Notes under the pieces: generated by a model
The model's database searches: none
Seen by the model: the letters and a program-made list of their open reading frames with translations, nothing else
Told to the model about the DNA's origin: nothing
Made by a program: the position numbers and the translations under genes
Assembly (NCBI RefSeq): GCF_040111675.1
Contig: NZ_CP157794.1
Span: 2,501,501-2,565,500 of the forward strand
Direction of reading: 5' to 3'
DNA from: Salinarimonas sp.
GTDB lineage: Bacteria > Pseudomonadota > Alphaproteobacteria > Rhizobiales > Beijerinckiaceae
Length of the DNA stretch: 64,000 nucleotides
Shown: positions 26,071 through 35,261 of the stretch, piece by piece
How the letters are laid out: each line of letters begins with the position of its first letter
Position numbering within the stretch: the stretch's first letter is position 1

Positions 26071-27908
26071 ACGCGGAGGCGCCGCGGACCGTCTCGGAGG
26101 CCTGGCGCGCCGCGGCGCGCGCGGCGGCGCTCGTCGCCGTCGACCCCGTGGGGCTCGGCGGCGCGGCTCTGCGCGCGGGGCCCGGCCCGGTGCGCGACCG
26201 CTGGCTCGCGCTGCTGCGCCATCTCCTGCCCGAGGGCGCGCCGTTCCGAAGGGCGCCGGCCGGCATCGACGACGACCGTCTGCTCGGCGGGCTCGACCTC
26301 GTCGCGACGCTGCAGGCCGGGCGGCCGGTGATCGGGCGCGGCATCCTCGCCGAGGCCGACGGCGGCATCGTCGTCCTGCCCATGGCCGAGCGCCTGCCCG
26401 GTCCCGTGGCCGGTCGGCTCGCCGGCGTGCTCGACGGCCGCGCCGTACGGCTGGAGCGCGAGGGTCTCGCGGCGACGCTCGAGACGCATATCGGCGTCGT
26501 CGCCCTCGACGAGGGCCACGAGGAGGACGAGCGCCCGCCGGACGCGATCCTCGACCGGCTCGCCTTCCTGATCGACCTGACCGAGATCTCCTTCCGCGAG
26601 ACCGGCGATCCCGGGCTCGACCCCGCCGCGATCGCGGCGGCGCGGGCGCGGCTGCCGGACGTGAGCGTCTCGGACGCCCGGCTGGAGGCCCTGTGCGGCG
26701 CGGCCGCCTCGGTGGCCATCGCCTCGCTGCGCGCGCCCCTGCTGGCCCTGCGCGCCGCGCGCGCCCTCGCGGCCCTCGACGGGCGTCTGGAGGCGAGCGA
26801 CGAGGACGTCTCGGAGGCCTTCCGTCTGGTGCTCGCCCCGCGCGCCCGCGCCTTTCCGCCCGCCCCGTCGGAGGAGGACGAGGCGCCGCCACAGGACGAG
26901 CCCCCTCCCCCGCAGGACGAGCCGCAGGACGAGGACCGCTCCGAGAACGACGCGGACGAGCCCGACGAGCAGGACGCCCCGGAGGCGGAGACCGAGGAGC
27001 GCCCGCTCACGGCGGAGGAATTGCAGAACCTCGTGCTCGAGGCGGCGCAGGCGATCCTGCCCGAGGACCTCCTCGCCCAGCTGCGCGCCGGGATCTCCGG
27101 CATGAAGACCTCCCGCGTGCGCGGCGAGACGAAATCCCGCGCCCGGGCGGGCGTCTCGGGGCGGCCGGCGGGCTCGCGCCCCGGCGAGCCGAAGCGCGGG
27201 GCGCGGCTCGACCTCGTCTCGACCCTGCGCGCCGCCGCGCCCTGGCAGCCGCTGAGGAGGCGCGGCGCCCCCGCCTCGGACGGGCCGCGCGTCGCCGTGC
27301 GCCGCGAGGATTTTCGCGTCGGCGTGAGGAAGCCGACCATCCGGCGCACCACGATCTTCGCGGTGGACGCGTCCGGCTCCTCCGCGCTGGCCCGCCTCGC
27401 CGAGGCGAAGGGGGCGGTCGAGCTGCTCCTCGCCGAATGCTACGTGCGGCGTGACCGCGTCGCCCTCGTCGCCTTCCGCAATCGCGAGGCCGAGCTCGTG
27501 CTGGAGCCGACGCGCTCCCTCGCCCGCGCCAAGAAGGCGCTCGCCGGCCTCGCCGGCGGGGGCGCGACGCCGCTCGCGCGCGGCATCGACGCGGCGCTCG
27601 CCGCCGCCGACGCCGTGCGGCGCAAGGGCGAGGACCCGGCGCTCGTCCTCCTCACCGACGGCAAGACCAATATCGGCCGCTCCGGCGAGCCCGGCCGCGA
27701 GGCGGCGCGGGAGGACGCGCTCGCCGCCGCCCGGGAGGCGCGGGCGCACGGGGTCGCGGCGCTCGTCGTCGACATCTCGCGGGCCGGCCAGCCGCTGGCG
27801 CAGGAGATCGCCGCCGCCATGGGCGCGCGCTATCTCGCCCTGCCCTATGCCGACGCCGCGACCCTGTCCTCCGCGGTCACCGCCGCGCTGCCGGCGCGCG
27901 CGGGCTGA
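26067..27908 (+). CDS. bchD: Magnesium chelatase subunit D
   Basis: The 613-residue partner of BchI in the Mg-chelatase motor. It has an AAA+-like N-terminal half with no functional Walker A, an acidic Pro-rich linker (about 270-310), and a C-terminal von Willebrand A domain. Its MIDAS motif DASGS begins at Asp434, and LLTDGKTN lies further on. The start is a GTG that overlaps the bchI stop. The domain order is exactly that of BchD, and bchO follows five bases later. Confidence 0.95.
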   Translation: MNAEAPRTVSEAWRAAARAAALVAVDPVGLGGAALRAGPGPVRDRWLALLRHLLPEGAPFRRAPAGIDDDRLLGGLDLVATLQAGRPVIGRGILAEADGGIVVLPMAERLPGPVAGRLAGVLDGRAVRLEREGLAATLETHIGVVALDEGHEEDERPPDAILDRLAFLIDLTEISFRETGDPGLDPAAIAAARARLPDVSVSDARLEALCGAAASVAIASLRAPLLALRAARALAALDGRLEASDEDVSEAFRLVLAPRARAFPPAPSEEDEAPPQDEPPPPQDEPQDEDRSENDADEPDEQDAPEAETEERPLTAEELQNLVLEAAQAILPEDLLAQLRAGISGMKTSRVRGETKSRARAGVSGRPAGSRPGEPKRGARLDLVSTLRAAAPWQPLRRRGAPASDGPRVAVRREDFRVGVRKPTIRRTTIFAVDASGSSALARLAEAKGAVELLLAECYVRRDRVALVAFRNREAELVLEPTRSLARAKKALAGLAGGGATPLARGIDAALAAADAVRRKGEDPALVLLTDGKTNIGRSGEPGREAAREDALAAAREARAHGVAALVVDISRAGQPLAQEIAAAMGARYLALPYADAATLSSAVTAALPARAG

Positions 27909-27913
27909 CGGCG

Positions 27914-28810
27914 ATGGGCCGGCGCCTCGACTGGTCGCGGGACGGGCGCGACTGGCCCAATCGCGAGACGTCGACCTTCGTGCGCGCGGCGGGGTTTACG
28001 TGGCACGTGCAGCGGATGGGCGATCCTGCGCGCCCCACCCTCTTCCTCGCCCACGGCACGGCGGCCTCGACCCATTCCTGGCGCGATCTCGCGCCGATCC
28101 TCGCCGCCGAGTTCGACGTGATCGCCTGCGATCTTCCCGGCCACGGCTTCACCGAGCCGATGGCGCACGGGCGCCCGAGCCTGCCCGGCATGGCGCGCGG
28201 GCTCGCCGACCTCCTCGCCGCGCTGGAGGCGGCGCCCGCCCTCGTCGTCGGCCATTCGGCGGGCGCGGCGCTCCTGATCCGCATGGCGCTCGACCGGCTG
28301 ATCCATCCGGCGGGGGTCGTCTCGCTCAACGGCGCGCTGACGCCCTTCGACGGCCTCGCGGGGCGCTTCTTCTCGCCGCTGGCGAAGCTGCTGGCGCTCA
28401 ACCCGTTCGTGCCGCGCTTCGTCTCGGCGAGCGCCTCGGACCGGGCCGGGGTCGAGCGGCTGATCCGCAACACCGGCTCCAGCATCGATGCGCAGGGGGT
28501 GGAGCTCTACCGCCGCCTCGTGGCCGATCCGGGCCACGTCCACGGGGCGCTGGCGATGATGGCGCATTGGGACCTCGACCGGCTGATCGAGGACCTCCCC
28601 CGGCTCGCGACGCCGCTCCTGCTGGTCGTCGGCGACCGCGACAAGGCGGTCCCGCCCGAGGACGCGCGCCGCGTGCGCCGCCTCGCCCGCCACGCCACGC
28701 TCGAGACGATGAAGGGCGCGGGGCATCTGGCGCACGAGGAGCGCCCGGAGGAGACGGCCGGGTTGATCCGCGCCTACGCGGCCGGCCTCGGGGTTGCCTG
28801 CGGGGGGTGA
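27914..28810 (+). CDS. bchO: Magnesium chelatase accessory protein BchO (alpha/beta hydrolase)
   Basis: A 298-residue alpha/beta hydrolase that follows bchI and bchD in many purple bacteria. Catalytic features are VVGHSAGAALL (GxSxG, about residue 115), an Asp in GDRDKAVPPEDARR, and a His in MKGAGHLAHEE. Its biochemical role in Mg-chelatase function is not settled. The closely spaced genes imply a bchIDO operon. The next 1.2 kb is repeat sequence. Confidence 0.92.
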   Translation: MGRRLDWSRDGRDWPNRETSTFVRAAGFTWHVQRMGDPARPTLFLAHGTAASTHSWRDLAPILAAEFDVIACDLPGHGFTEPMAHGRPSLPGMARGLADLLAALEAAPALVVGHSAGAALLIRMALDRLIHPAGVVSLNGALTPFDGLAGRFFSPLAKLLALNPFVPRFVSASASDRAGVERLIRNTGSSIDAQGVELYRRLVADPGHVHGALAMMAHWDLDRLIEDLPRLATPLLLVVGDRDKAVPPEDARRVRRLARHATLETMKGAGHLAHEERPEETAGLIRAYAAGLGVACGG

Positions 28811-29174
28811 GGGATCCGGCCCACCCCACCCGTCGGCCCTGCGGGCCTCCTGCCTCGCCCTTCCGGCCAGTCGAAGCACACATCTCATGAGGCGAATGAA
28901 TTCCCATCGCCGGACGGGCGCGACCTGAATGCAGGGCGCCGACGGTCTCCGCTCGCCCTTGTGGCGAGGGGCCGGGGGTGTGGGTCGTGCAGAACTGCCG
29001 CGACCTCGATGCCGCTCGAACCGGGAACGTCGATCTCGTCCCGAGACGTCTCGCGCTGCATCGCGACCCACATCCGCCCCCTTCGGGGGCACCTTCTGCA
29101 CGAGGGAGAAGGACGAGCGGCTGGCGCCGCTCGCAGATCCCGACCAACGGCGCGAGACGATGTGTGAATCGAGT

Positions 29175-29368
29175 AGCCCCTGCAGGGGAAGGTGGCGCCG
29201 CGCGTCGCGCGGTGACGGATGGGGCGCGGCGCGAAGCGACGCGTTCCGCGAAGCGGAAGCCCCCGGTGGCGGCCGGTCTCTCCGGTGAGTTTCGGCTTCG
29301 CCGAACGCGCGTGCCGCGCGCCCCATCCGTCTCGGCTTCGCCGAGCCACGTTCCCCTACAGGGAAGGA
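29175..29368. repeat. Palindromic MITE-like element, copy 1
   Basis: Within the first tandem unit. It starts near CCCCTGCAGGGGAAGG and ends at TTCCCCTACAGGGAAGG. Inner segments GACGGATGGGGCGCG and CGCGCCCCATCCGTC are reverse complements. It is related to the element at 34921-35120. Confidence 0.75.
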
Positions 29369-29741
29369 GACGCGTCGGCGCGCACGCCGAGCCCTCCCCA
29401 CCCGTCGGCCCTGCGGGCCTCCTCCCTCCCCTGCGGCTAGCTGATGCACACATCTCGCTCGGCGAAGGCGTTCCGCCAAGCAGTCGCGACCTGAAGCGTA
29501 GAGCGCCACCGGACTCCCCTCGCCCTTGTGGCGAGGGGTCGGGGGTGTGGGTCGTGCAGAACTGCCGCGACCTCGATGCCGCTCGAACCGGGAACGTCGA
29601 GCTCGTCCCGAGACGTCTCGCGCTGCATCGCGACCCACATCCGCCCCCTTCGGGGGCACCTTCTCCACAAGGGAGAAGGACGAGCGGCTGGCGCCGCTCG
29701 CAGATCCCGACCAACGGCACGGGAAGATTGGTGAAGCGACT

Positions 29742-29935
29742 AGCCCTGCAGGGGAAGGCGGCGCCGCGCGTCGCGCGGTGACGGATGGGGCGCGGCGCGA
29801 AGCGACGCGTTCCGCGAAGCGGAAGCCCCCCGGTGGCGGCCGGTCTCTCCGGTGAGTTTCGGCTTCGCCGAACGCGCGTGCCGCGCGCCCCATCCGTCTC
29901 GGCTTCGCCGAGCCACCTTCCCCTACAGGGAAGGA
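29742..29935. repeat. Palindromic MITE-like element, copy 2
   Basis: The equivalent of the element at 29175-29368 in the second tandem unit. It differs from it at only a few bases, so it was copied as part of the 567-bp duplication rather than inserted separately. Confidence 0.75.
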
Positions 29936-30016
29936 GACGCGTCGGCGCGCACGCCGAGCCCTCCCCACCCGTCGGCCCTGCGGGCCTCCTCCCTCCCCTG
30001 CGGGGAGGGGTCGCGC

Positions 30017-30562
30017 TCACAGGTCGTGCTTGCGCACGTTGGCCAGGACCTTGTGGAGGGTGGAGACGAAGGCCTGGTACTCGGCCGCGTCGACGCCCTC
30101 GAACATGTCGGAGAACTTGTCGTACATCATCGGCCAGACCTCGTCGAAGGCGGCGCGGCCCTGCTCCGTGATGAAGATCTCGCGCACGCGCAGGTCGCCC
30201 TCGCGGGGGCGGCGGCGGATGAAGCCCTGCTCCTCGAGGGCGTCGAGCGTGCGGCTCATGGTCGACTGCTCGGTGACGGCGAAGACCGAGAGGTCGTTGA
30301 CGGTCAGCCCCGAGGAGATCGACAGCACCGCCAGCACCCGCATCTTGGTGGTCGTCATGTCGAAGGCGCGCAAGGCCTCCGCCATGTCCGCGTTCCAGCG
30401 CGCGGCGATGCGGTTGAGGAGGTAGGGCGCGAACGAGGAGAGGCCGATCTCGCCCATGCTCGGCGGCGCGCCGACGCTCGCCACGGCGCGCGCGAGCACG
30501 GTGCGCTCGACGCTGCGCCGCGCCCTCCCCCGCCCCTTCGTCCTCGGTGTCGCCTCGTCCAA
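30017..30562 (-). CDS. MarR-family transcriptional regulator
   Basis: A 181-residue winged-helix regulator. The DNA-binding core is LSISSGLTVNDLSVFAVTEQ then STMSRTLDALEEQGFIRRRP, followed by a wing with DLRVREIFITEQG. The TTG start gives an Arg-rich N-terminal tail; an ATG 35 codons later (MGEIGLSSF) would give a more standard 146 residues. I keep the longer form with reservation, as only the TTG has an AAGGGA upstream. It is the last gene of the cyclase-oxidoreductase transcript and probably its regulator. The stop lies just seven bases from the repeat block. Confidence 0.88.
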   Translation of the reverse strand: MDEATPRTKGRGRARRSVERTVLARAVASVGAPPSMGEIGLSSFAPYLLNRIAARWNADMAEALRAFDMTTTKMRVLAVLSISSGLTVNDLSVFAVTEQSTMSRTLDALEEQGFIRRRPREGDLRVREIFITEQGRAAFDEVWPMMYDKFSDMFEGVDAAEYQAFVSTLHKVLANVRKHDL

Positions 30563-30593
30563 TCCCGTGTCCCTTCTCGCGAGCGGCGCGCCG

Positions 30594-32171
30594 TCAGAGC
30601 GACGAGGCGACGAGGTAGCCCGATCCCCCGCCGAGCCCGGGCCCGGGATGGGTCGAGGCGCCGATATGGTGGAGCCCGGGGATACAGGTCTTGTGGTTGA
30701 CGCTCCCCTTCAAGGGGCGCCAGAGGAAGAACTGGTCGAGGGCGCAGGAGCCGCCGTAGGGGTCGCCGCCGACGAGGTTCGGGTTCGCCGCCTCGAGGTC
30801 CGCCGGGGAATGGACCCGCCGGCCGAGCACGCTCTCGCGGAAGCCCTCGATGTGGCGGGCGAGCCGCGCCTCGATACGGTCGGCATAGGCCTCGCGCACC
30901 GCCTCGGTCCAGACCCCGTCGGCGGGCGTCTCGATCTCGCCCGCGGCGTCCCCCCGGATGGTGCGCGGCGCCTCGGGGAGCTGGAGCCAGAGAATGGCCT
31001 TGCCGTCCGGCGCGCGGGACGGGTCGAGCGCGGTGGGCTGGCCGACGCAGATCGTCGCCTCGGCGGGGAGGAGGCCCCGCTCCGCCTCGTTGACGGCGCG
31101 GGAGACGCCGTCGAGGCCCGGCGTGAGGTGGAGGAGCGCCACCTTGCCGAGGTCCGCGCCGTCCCGCCAGACGGGCGGGCGGTCGAGCGCGTAGTGGATC
31201 TGCATGTTGCCCTTGCCGTAGCGATAGTCCTTCAGGCCCTCGCGAACGGCGTCCGGCACGTGCTCCGGGTCGAGCAGGCGCTCGTAGAGCTGGTGGGGCG
31301 TGACGGAGGCGATGACGCCCTTGGCGGCGCGCAGGACCGTGCCGTCGGTCAGGCGCACGCCGGCGGCGCGGCCGTTCTCGACGAGGATGCGCTCGACCTC
31401 GGAACTCTCGCGGATCGCGCCGCCATGGTCGCCGATCAGCCGGGCGAAGGCGTCGAGGATGCTCCCGGCGCCGCCCTTCACGATCGGCGCGCCGGCGGCC
31501 TCGAGCGAGAAGGCGACGACCTTGGCCATCTGCCCGGAATAGGCGCTCTCGGGCCCGAGCCCCACATGCAGCACCCAGGGCGCGAGGAGCGCCCGGCTCA
31601 CCTCGGAGGAGTAGCGGCTCTCGAGATGCGCCCGCGCGCTCTCGAGCGCCGTGCCGAAGAAGGCGGCGAGCGCGCGGGGCCCGCGCCGCCAGGCCTCCCT
31701 GGCGAGAACGCCGGCCATCTGCCGCGACCAGAGCGACCCGCCCAGCATGGAGAACAGGAAGGGCGCGTTCTCGCCGAGCCGGTTCATCTGCGCGTCGAAG
31801 GAGGCGCCGTCGCCAGGGCCCAGCGCGTCGAGCATGGCGACGTTCGCCGCGCGGTCGCGCCCGAGGATCGCGTGGCGGCCGTCGGGCAGGAGCACGCCCG
31901 TCGGCGCGTTCGAATTGGCGAAGGCGAGGCCGCGCTTCTCGAGCTGCGGCCCGAGCGTCTCGTAGGCCGGCGAGAGCGTGAACAGCACGAAGGTGGTGGC
32001 GAAGACGTCGTGGACGAAGCCGGGGAGCGTCGCCTCCTCGGTGCGGATGCAGCCGCCGATGCGCGGGTTGCGGTCGAGGACGAGCACGCGCCGGCCCTTC
32101 AGGGCGAGCAGCGAGGCGCAGACGAGGCCGTTGATGCCCGCGCCGACGACGATGTGGTCGGGGTCGCTCAT
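30594..32171 (-). CDS. FAD-dependent oxidoreductase, CrtI/PYROXD2-like (first paralogue)
   Basis: A 525-residue flavoprotein of the phytoene-desaturase-like superfamily. The dinucleotide fold is IVVGAGINGLVCASLLALKG; LPGFVHDVF and the C-terminal GASTHPGPGLGGGSGYL are shared with PYROXD2-type oxidoreductases. The C-terminal pattern differs from the true carotenoid desaturase in this window, so it should not be called crtI or crtD. The substrate is unknown. It sits between the cyclase gene (67-base gap) and marR (31-base gap). A paralogue lies divergently at 33334-34902. Confidence 0.88.
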   Translation of the reverse strand: MSDPDHIVVGAGINGLVCASLLALKGRRVLVLDRNPRIGGCIRTEEATLPGFVHDVFATTFVLFTLSPAYETLGPQLEKRGLAFANSNAPTGVLLPDGRHAILGRDRAANVAMLDALGPGDGASFDAQMNRLGENAPFLFSMLGGSLWSRQMAGVLAREAWRRGPRALAAFFGTALESARAHLESRYSSEVSRALLAPWVLHVGLGPESAYSGQMAKVVAFSLEAAGAPIVKGGAGSILDAFARLIGDHGGAIRESSEVERILVENGRAAGVRLTDGTVLRAAKGVIASVTPHQLYERLLDPEHVPDAVREGLKDYRYGKGNMQIHYALDRPPVWRDGADLGKVALLHLTPGLDGVSRAVNEAERGLLPAEATICVGQPTALDPSRAPDGKAILWLQLPEAPRTIRGDAAGEIETPADGVWTEAVREAYADRIEARLARHIEGFRESVLGRRVHSPADLEAANPNLVGGDPYGGSCALDQFFLWRPLKGSVNHKTCIPGLHHIGASTHPGPGLGGGSGYLVASSL

Positions 32172-32238
32172 GGGATATGCGTCGCGAGGGGCGCGGCGGC
32201 GCGGCGCGAGGGGGCGCGCGCCGCCGCGACGGGTCCCG

Positions 32239-33027
32239 TCAGGCCGGCACGAAAGCGAGGACGCGCACCGGGCTGCCGGTGCCGTTGACGAACTTCAGCG
32301 GCGCCGCGACGAGGATCGCGCCCTTCGGCGGCAGCTTGTCGAGATGCGCGAGGCTGGCGAGGCCGTAGCGGTTGGCCTGGTGCATCAGGTAGTGCGCGGG
32401 GAAGGGCGGGTTCATGCCCGCGGCGGCGCCGGCGTCGGTGCCGACGCATTCGGTGCCCCAGCCCAGGATGCCCTTGTCGACCAGGTACTCGATGCAGTCG
32501 ACCGACGGACCGGGCGAGTGCGGGCCGTTCTCGTCGGCGTTGAGGAAGGTCTCGGAGCTCTTGTTGCGGTGATGCCAGTCGGTGCGCATCAAGACCCAGG
32601 AATCGCGCTCGATCGGCCCGTGCGCGTCCTCCCAGGCCTTCACGCCCTCGGCGGTGAGGAGGAAGTCCGGGTTCTCGGCCGCTTCCTTCGAGCAGTCGAT
32701 GACGTTGACGGGGCCGACGAAGTTGCGCGGCGGGATCGTGTCGGTGGAGCCGTCGGCGTGGTCCTTGCCGGAGATCCAGTGGATCGGCGCGTCGAAATGG
32801 GTGCCGGTATGCTCGCCGAGCTTGAGCCAGCGCCAGGCCCAGTACGGGCCCTTGTCATTGTACCACGAAATCTCGTGCATCTCGACGTTCGGCGTGTTCA
32901 CGCCGATCTCGGGCGGCAGGTAGAGCACCGGCGTCTCCGGCCCGAGCGGGGCGGAGAGGTCGACGACGGTGATGGCGCCGCTCGCCAGCCCGGCGGCCAT
33001 GTCGGTGAGCGTCTGTTGTGCGGTCAT
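32239..33027 (-). CDS. Cyclase-family (kynurenine formamidase-like) metal hydrolase
   Basis: A 262-residue member of the cyclase/KynB fold. The metal motif is GEHTGTHFDAPIHW (HxGTHxDxPxH), and TDAGAAAG with NPPFPAHYLMH lies near the C-terminal active site. Family members hydrolyse amides such as N-formylkynurenine or act in aromatic and polyketide pathways; the substrate here is unknown. GGGAGG precedes the ATG. It is the first gene of the operon that continues into the FAD oxidoreductase and MarR gene. Confidence 0.88.
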   Translation of the reverse strand: MTAQQTLTDMAAGLASGAITVVDLSAPLGPETPVLYLPPEIGVNTPNVEMHEISWYNDKGPYWAWRWLKLGEHTGTHFDAPIHWISGKDHADGSTDTIPPRNFVGPVNVIDCSKEAAENPDFLLTAEGVKAWEDAHGPIERDSWVLMRTDWHHRNKSSETFLNADENGPHSPGPSVDCIEYLVDKGILGWGTECVGTDAGAAAGMNPPFPAHYLMHQANRYGLASLAHLDKLPPKGAILVAAPLKFVNGTGSPVRVLAFVPA

Positions 33028-33333
33028 GTGCGTGCCTCCCGAGGATCATGTATCGTGCTGGCGCATCGGCCCGGCCCCCTCGTCGCCGGTCGCCCCGCGC
33101 GCTGCGTTGGCGCATCGTACGCCCGAAATATGAGAATGCAAGGAACCGCGAGCGGGGCCGTTCCCGTGCGGCGACGCCCGGGCCGGTTGCGAGAAAACGC
33201 CGCGATCTCCTTGCATCGGCATCCATCCGCAGGCGCCCGCGCCCCCGTAAGGCGGACGGCGGCGCGGGCGCGCGCTGGACAGGATCTATGCATTCGCCGT
33301 TAAATGCGGCCAACCAGAAGAGGGGGATCGTCC
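33028..33333. promoter_or_regulatory. Divergent control region between cyclase and second FAD oxidoreductase
   Basis: A 306-base gap with no gene. Both neighbours start outward from it, so it must hold two promoters. A 9-bp inverted repeat is present: ATGCAAGGA at 33136-33144 and TCCTTGCAT at 33208-33216. The arms are too far apart for one dimer site but could be two half-sites for looped binding. I could not place reliable -10/-35 elements. Confidence 0.45.
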
Positions 33334-34902
33334 GTGCACGACGCGCTCGTCATCGGGGCAGGCCACAACGGGCTCGCCTGCGCCGTCCATCTCGCGGCCA
33401 AGGGGTGGAAGGTCGCCGTCCTGGAGAAGGCGCCGGTCGCCGGGGGCGCGGTGAAAAGCGCGGAGCTCACGCTGCCGGGCTTCACGCACGACCTCTACGC
33501 CATGAATCTGAGCCTGTTCGCGGGCTCGCCCTTCTTCGCGTCGTACAAGGACGGGCTCGCGCGCCACGGCTTTGCGCTCGCGCCCGCCTCCGACTGCTTC
33601 GCCTCGGCCTTCCCGGACGGGACCTGGCTCGGGATCTCGAACGACCTCGAGACCAACCTCGCGCGCATCGCCGCGCTCTCGCCGGCGGACGCGCAGGCCT
33701 GGCGGGCGCTGTCGAACGACTTTCCCGGGGACGCGGCGCACATCTTCGGCTTTCTCGGCGCGCCGATGCCCTCGCGACGGATGGCGGGCGTGTTCTGGAA
33801 GGCGTGGCGGGAGAAGGGCGCGGGCTGGCTCGCCGAGACCGCGCGCCTCGTCGCCTCCTCGCCGCGCGACTTCCTCGACCGGCATTTCACCGACCCCAAG
33901 CTCAAGGCGACGCTCGCCGCCTGGGGCATGCATCTCGACTTCGCGCCGGACGTCTCCGGCGGCGCGCTGTTCCCCTATCTCGAGGCGATGGCGAACCAGG
34001 CCTTCGGCATGGTGGTCGGCCAAGGCGGCGCGGCGCGGATGATCGAGGCCATGGTCGCCCTCCTGCGGGAGACGGGCGGGGAGGTGCACACGGACGCCGA
34101 AGTCGCGGCGATCGAGACGGCGAACGGCAAGGCCTCGGCGGTGCGCCTCGCCGACGGACGCCGATTCGAGGCCGGCCGCGCGATCGTCGCCAACGCGCAT
34201 CCCAAGCTCGTCTTCGGCCGGATGCTGGAGGAGCGCGCGCGCCCGGCGGAGTACGCGCGCAAGCTCGAGGGCTTCCGCCCGGGGCCGGGCACGATGATGC
34301 TCCACCTCGCCCTCGACGGCCTGCCGGACTGGGCGGCGGGCGCGGACCTGAAGCGCTTCGCCTACGTCCATCTCGCGCCGGACATGGCCACGATGGCGGC
34401 GACCTACGCCGATGCGATGGAGGGGCTCCTGCCGCGCGAGCCGGTCCTCGTCGTCGGCCAGCCCACCGTGGTCGACCCGTCCCGGGCGCCGGAGGGCAAC
34501 CACGTGCTCTGGGTGCAGGTGCGCGTGCTGCCGGGCGAGATCAGGGGCGACGCCGCCGGCGCGATCGCGGCGCGGGACTGGGACGGCGCGAAGGAGGCTT
34601 ACGCCGAGCGCGTGCTCGACGTGATCGAGCGCTACGCCCCGGGCCTGCGGGGCAAGATCCTCGGCCGGGCGGTCCACTCCCCCGCCGACCTCGAGCGCGA
34701 CAACCCCAACCTGATCGGCGGGGACAATCTCGCGGGCTCCCACCACCTCGACCAGAACTTCCTCTTCCGCCCGGTCCCCGGCTGGTCGCGCTATGCCACG
34801 CCGGTGAAGGGCCTGCACCTGTGCGGCGCCTCCACCTGGCCCGGCGCCGGGACGGGCGCGGGATCGGGGTTCATGCTGGGGACGATGCTCGCCGGAGGGT
34901 GA
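33334..34902 (+). CDS. FAD-dependent oxidoreductase, CrtI/PYROXD2-like (second paralogue)
   Basis: A 522-residue relative of the oxidoreductase at 30594-32171. It shares the FAD fold (VIGAGHNGLACAVHLAAKG), LPGFTHDLYAMN, QPTVVDPSRAPEG, AVHSPADLERDNPNL and the end GASTWPGAGTGAGSGFML. The start is a GTG with GAGGGGG upstream; a further upstream ATG would add ten Arg-rich residues. Same-family genes on either side of one control region suggest two steps of one pathway or two substrates. There is no carotenoid gene immediately beside it. The substrate is unknown. Confidence 0.88.
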   Translation: MHDALVIGAGHNGLACAVHLAAKGWKVAVLEKAPVAGGAVKSAELTLPGFTHDLYAMNLSLFAGSPFFASYKDGLARHGFALAPASDCFASAFPDGTWLGISNDLETNLARIAALSPADAQAWRALSNDFPGDAAHIFGFLGAPMPSRRMAGVFWKAWREKGAGWLAETARLVASSPRDFLDRHFTDPKLKATLAAWGMHLDFAPDVSGGALFPYLEAMANQAFGMVVGQGGAARMIEAMVALLRETGGEVHTDAEVAAIETANGKASAVRLADGRRFEAGRAIVANAHPKLVFGRMLEERARPAEYARKLEGFRPGPGTMMLHLALDGLPDWAAGADLKRFAYVHLAPDMATMAATYADAMEGLLPREPVLVVGQPTVVDPSRAPEGNHVLWVQVRVLPGEIRGDAAGAIAARDWDGAKEAYAERVLDVIERYAPGLRGKILGRAVHSPADLERDNPNLIGGDNLAGSHHLDQNFLFRPVPGWSRYATPVKGLHLCGASTWPGAGTGAGSGFMLGTMLAGG

Positions 34903-34920
34903 GGCGGGCGGTTCCGAACC

Positions 34921-35120
34921 CTTTCCTTCCCTGTAGGCGAAGGTGTCGCCGCGCGAAGCGCGGTGACGGATGGGGCGCGCGGGACGCGCGTTCGGCGAAG
35001 CCGAATTCACGGCGCGACCGCCGGCAGACGGGGGCTTCCGCTTCGCGGAACGCGTCGCTTCGCGCCGCGCCCCATCCGTCTCGGCTTCGCCGAGCCACCT
35101 TCCCCTACAGGGAAGGAAAG
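34921..35120. repeat. 200-bp MITE-like element with 25-bp inverted ends
   Basis: The left end CTTTCCTTCCCTGTAGG continues CGAAGGTG; the right end is its reverse complement with one mismatch (24 of 25). Inside, GACGGATGGGGCGCG is mirrored by CGCGCCCCATCCGTC. It encodes no protein and is the same family as the elements in the tandem block near 29.2 and 29.8 kb. No clear target-site duplication is seen. The rest of the gap to 35261 shows no gene. Confidence 0.85.
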
Positions 35121-35261
35121 CACTCGGCGTCGGTCCTGCACGCCCCTCACCCCCGTTCCCTCGCCGCGGGGCTTCGTGAGAATCCTGAATCGCGTCGGAT
35201 GCGGCTTGCTACTTCAGATTCTCCCGCCTAACCTGCTCGTGAGACGGGTGGCGGGGCGTTC

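Larger units (their letters stand above)
28824..30010. repeat. Tandem repeat, about 567-bp unit, two copies plus a short third
   Basis: Two long near-identical copies follow bchO, with landmark starts near 28824, 29396 and 29963 (period 567-572). The strongest identity is from about 28961 to 29432 against 29528 to 30000. The beginning of each unit (about 130 bases) is more diverged than the rest. Each unit carries short palindromes (CTCGGCTTCGCCGAG, CCGCCCCCTTCGGGGGC) and one copy of a 194-bp inverted-end element. Apparent open frames here are shadows of the repeats. There are no spacers or regular short repeats, so it is not CRISPR. Confidence 0.9.

Noticed and set aside
28824..30010. CRISPR array
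   Set aside because: The repeats are 567 bp long, contain no spacers and have no cas genes nearby.
30594..32171. Annotation as crtI or crtD
   Set aside because: The C-terminal signature and the neighbourhood match PYROXD2-type oxidoreductases; the real crtI is at 20702-22267.
33136..33216. A single MarR operator from the 9-bp inverted arms
   Set aside because: The arms are separated by 63 bases, too far for one dimer; it is kept only as a note in the control-region entry.
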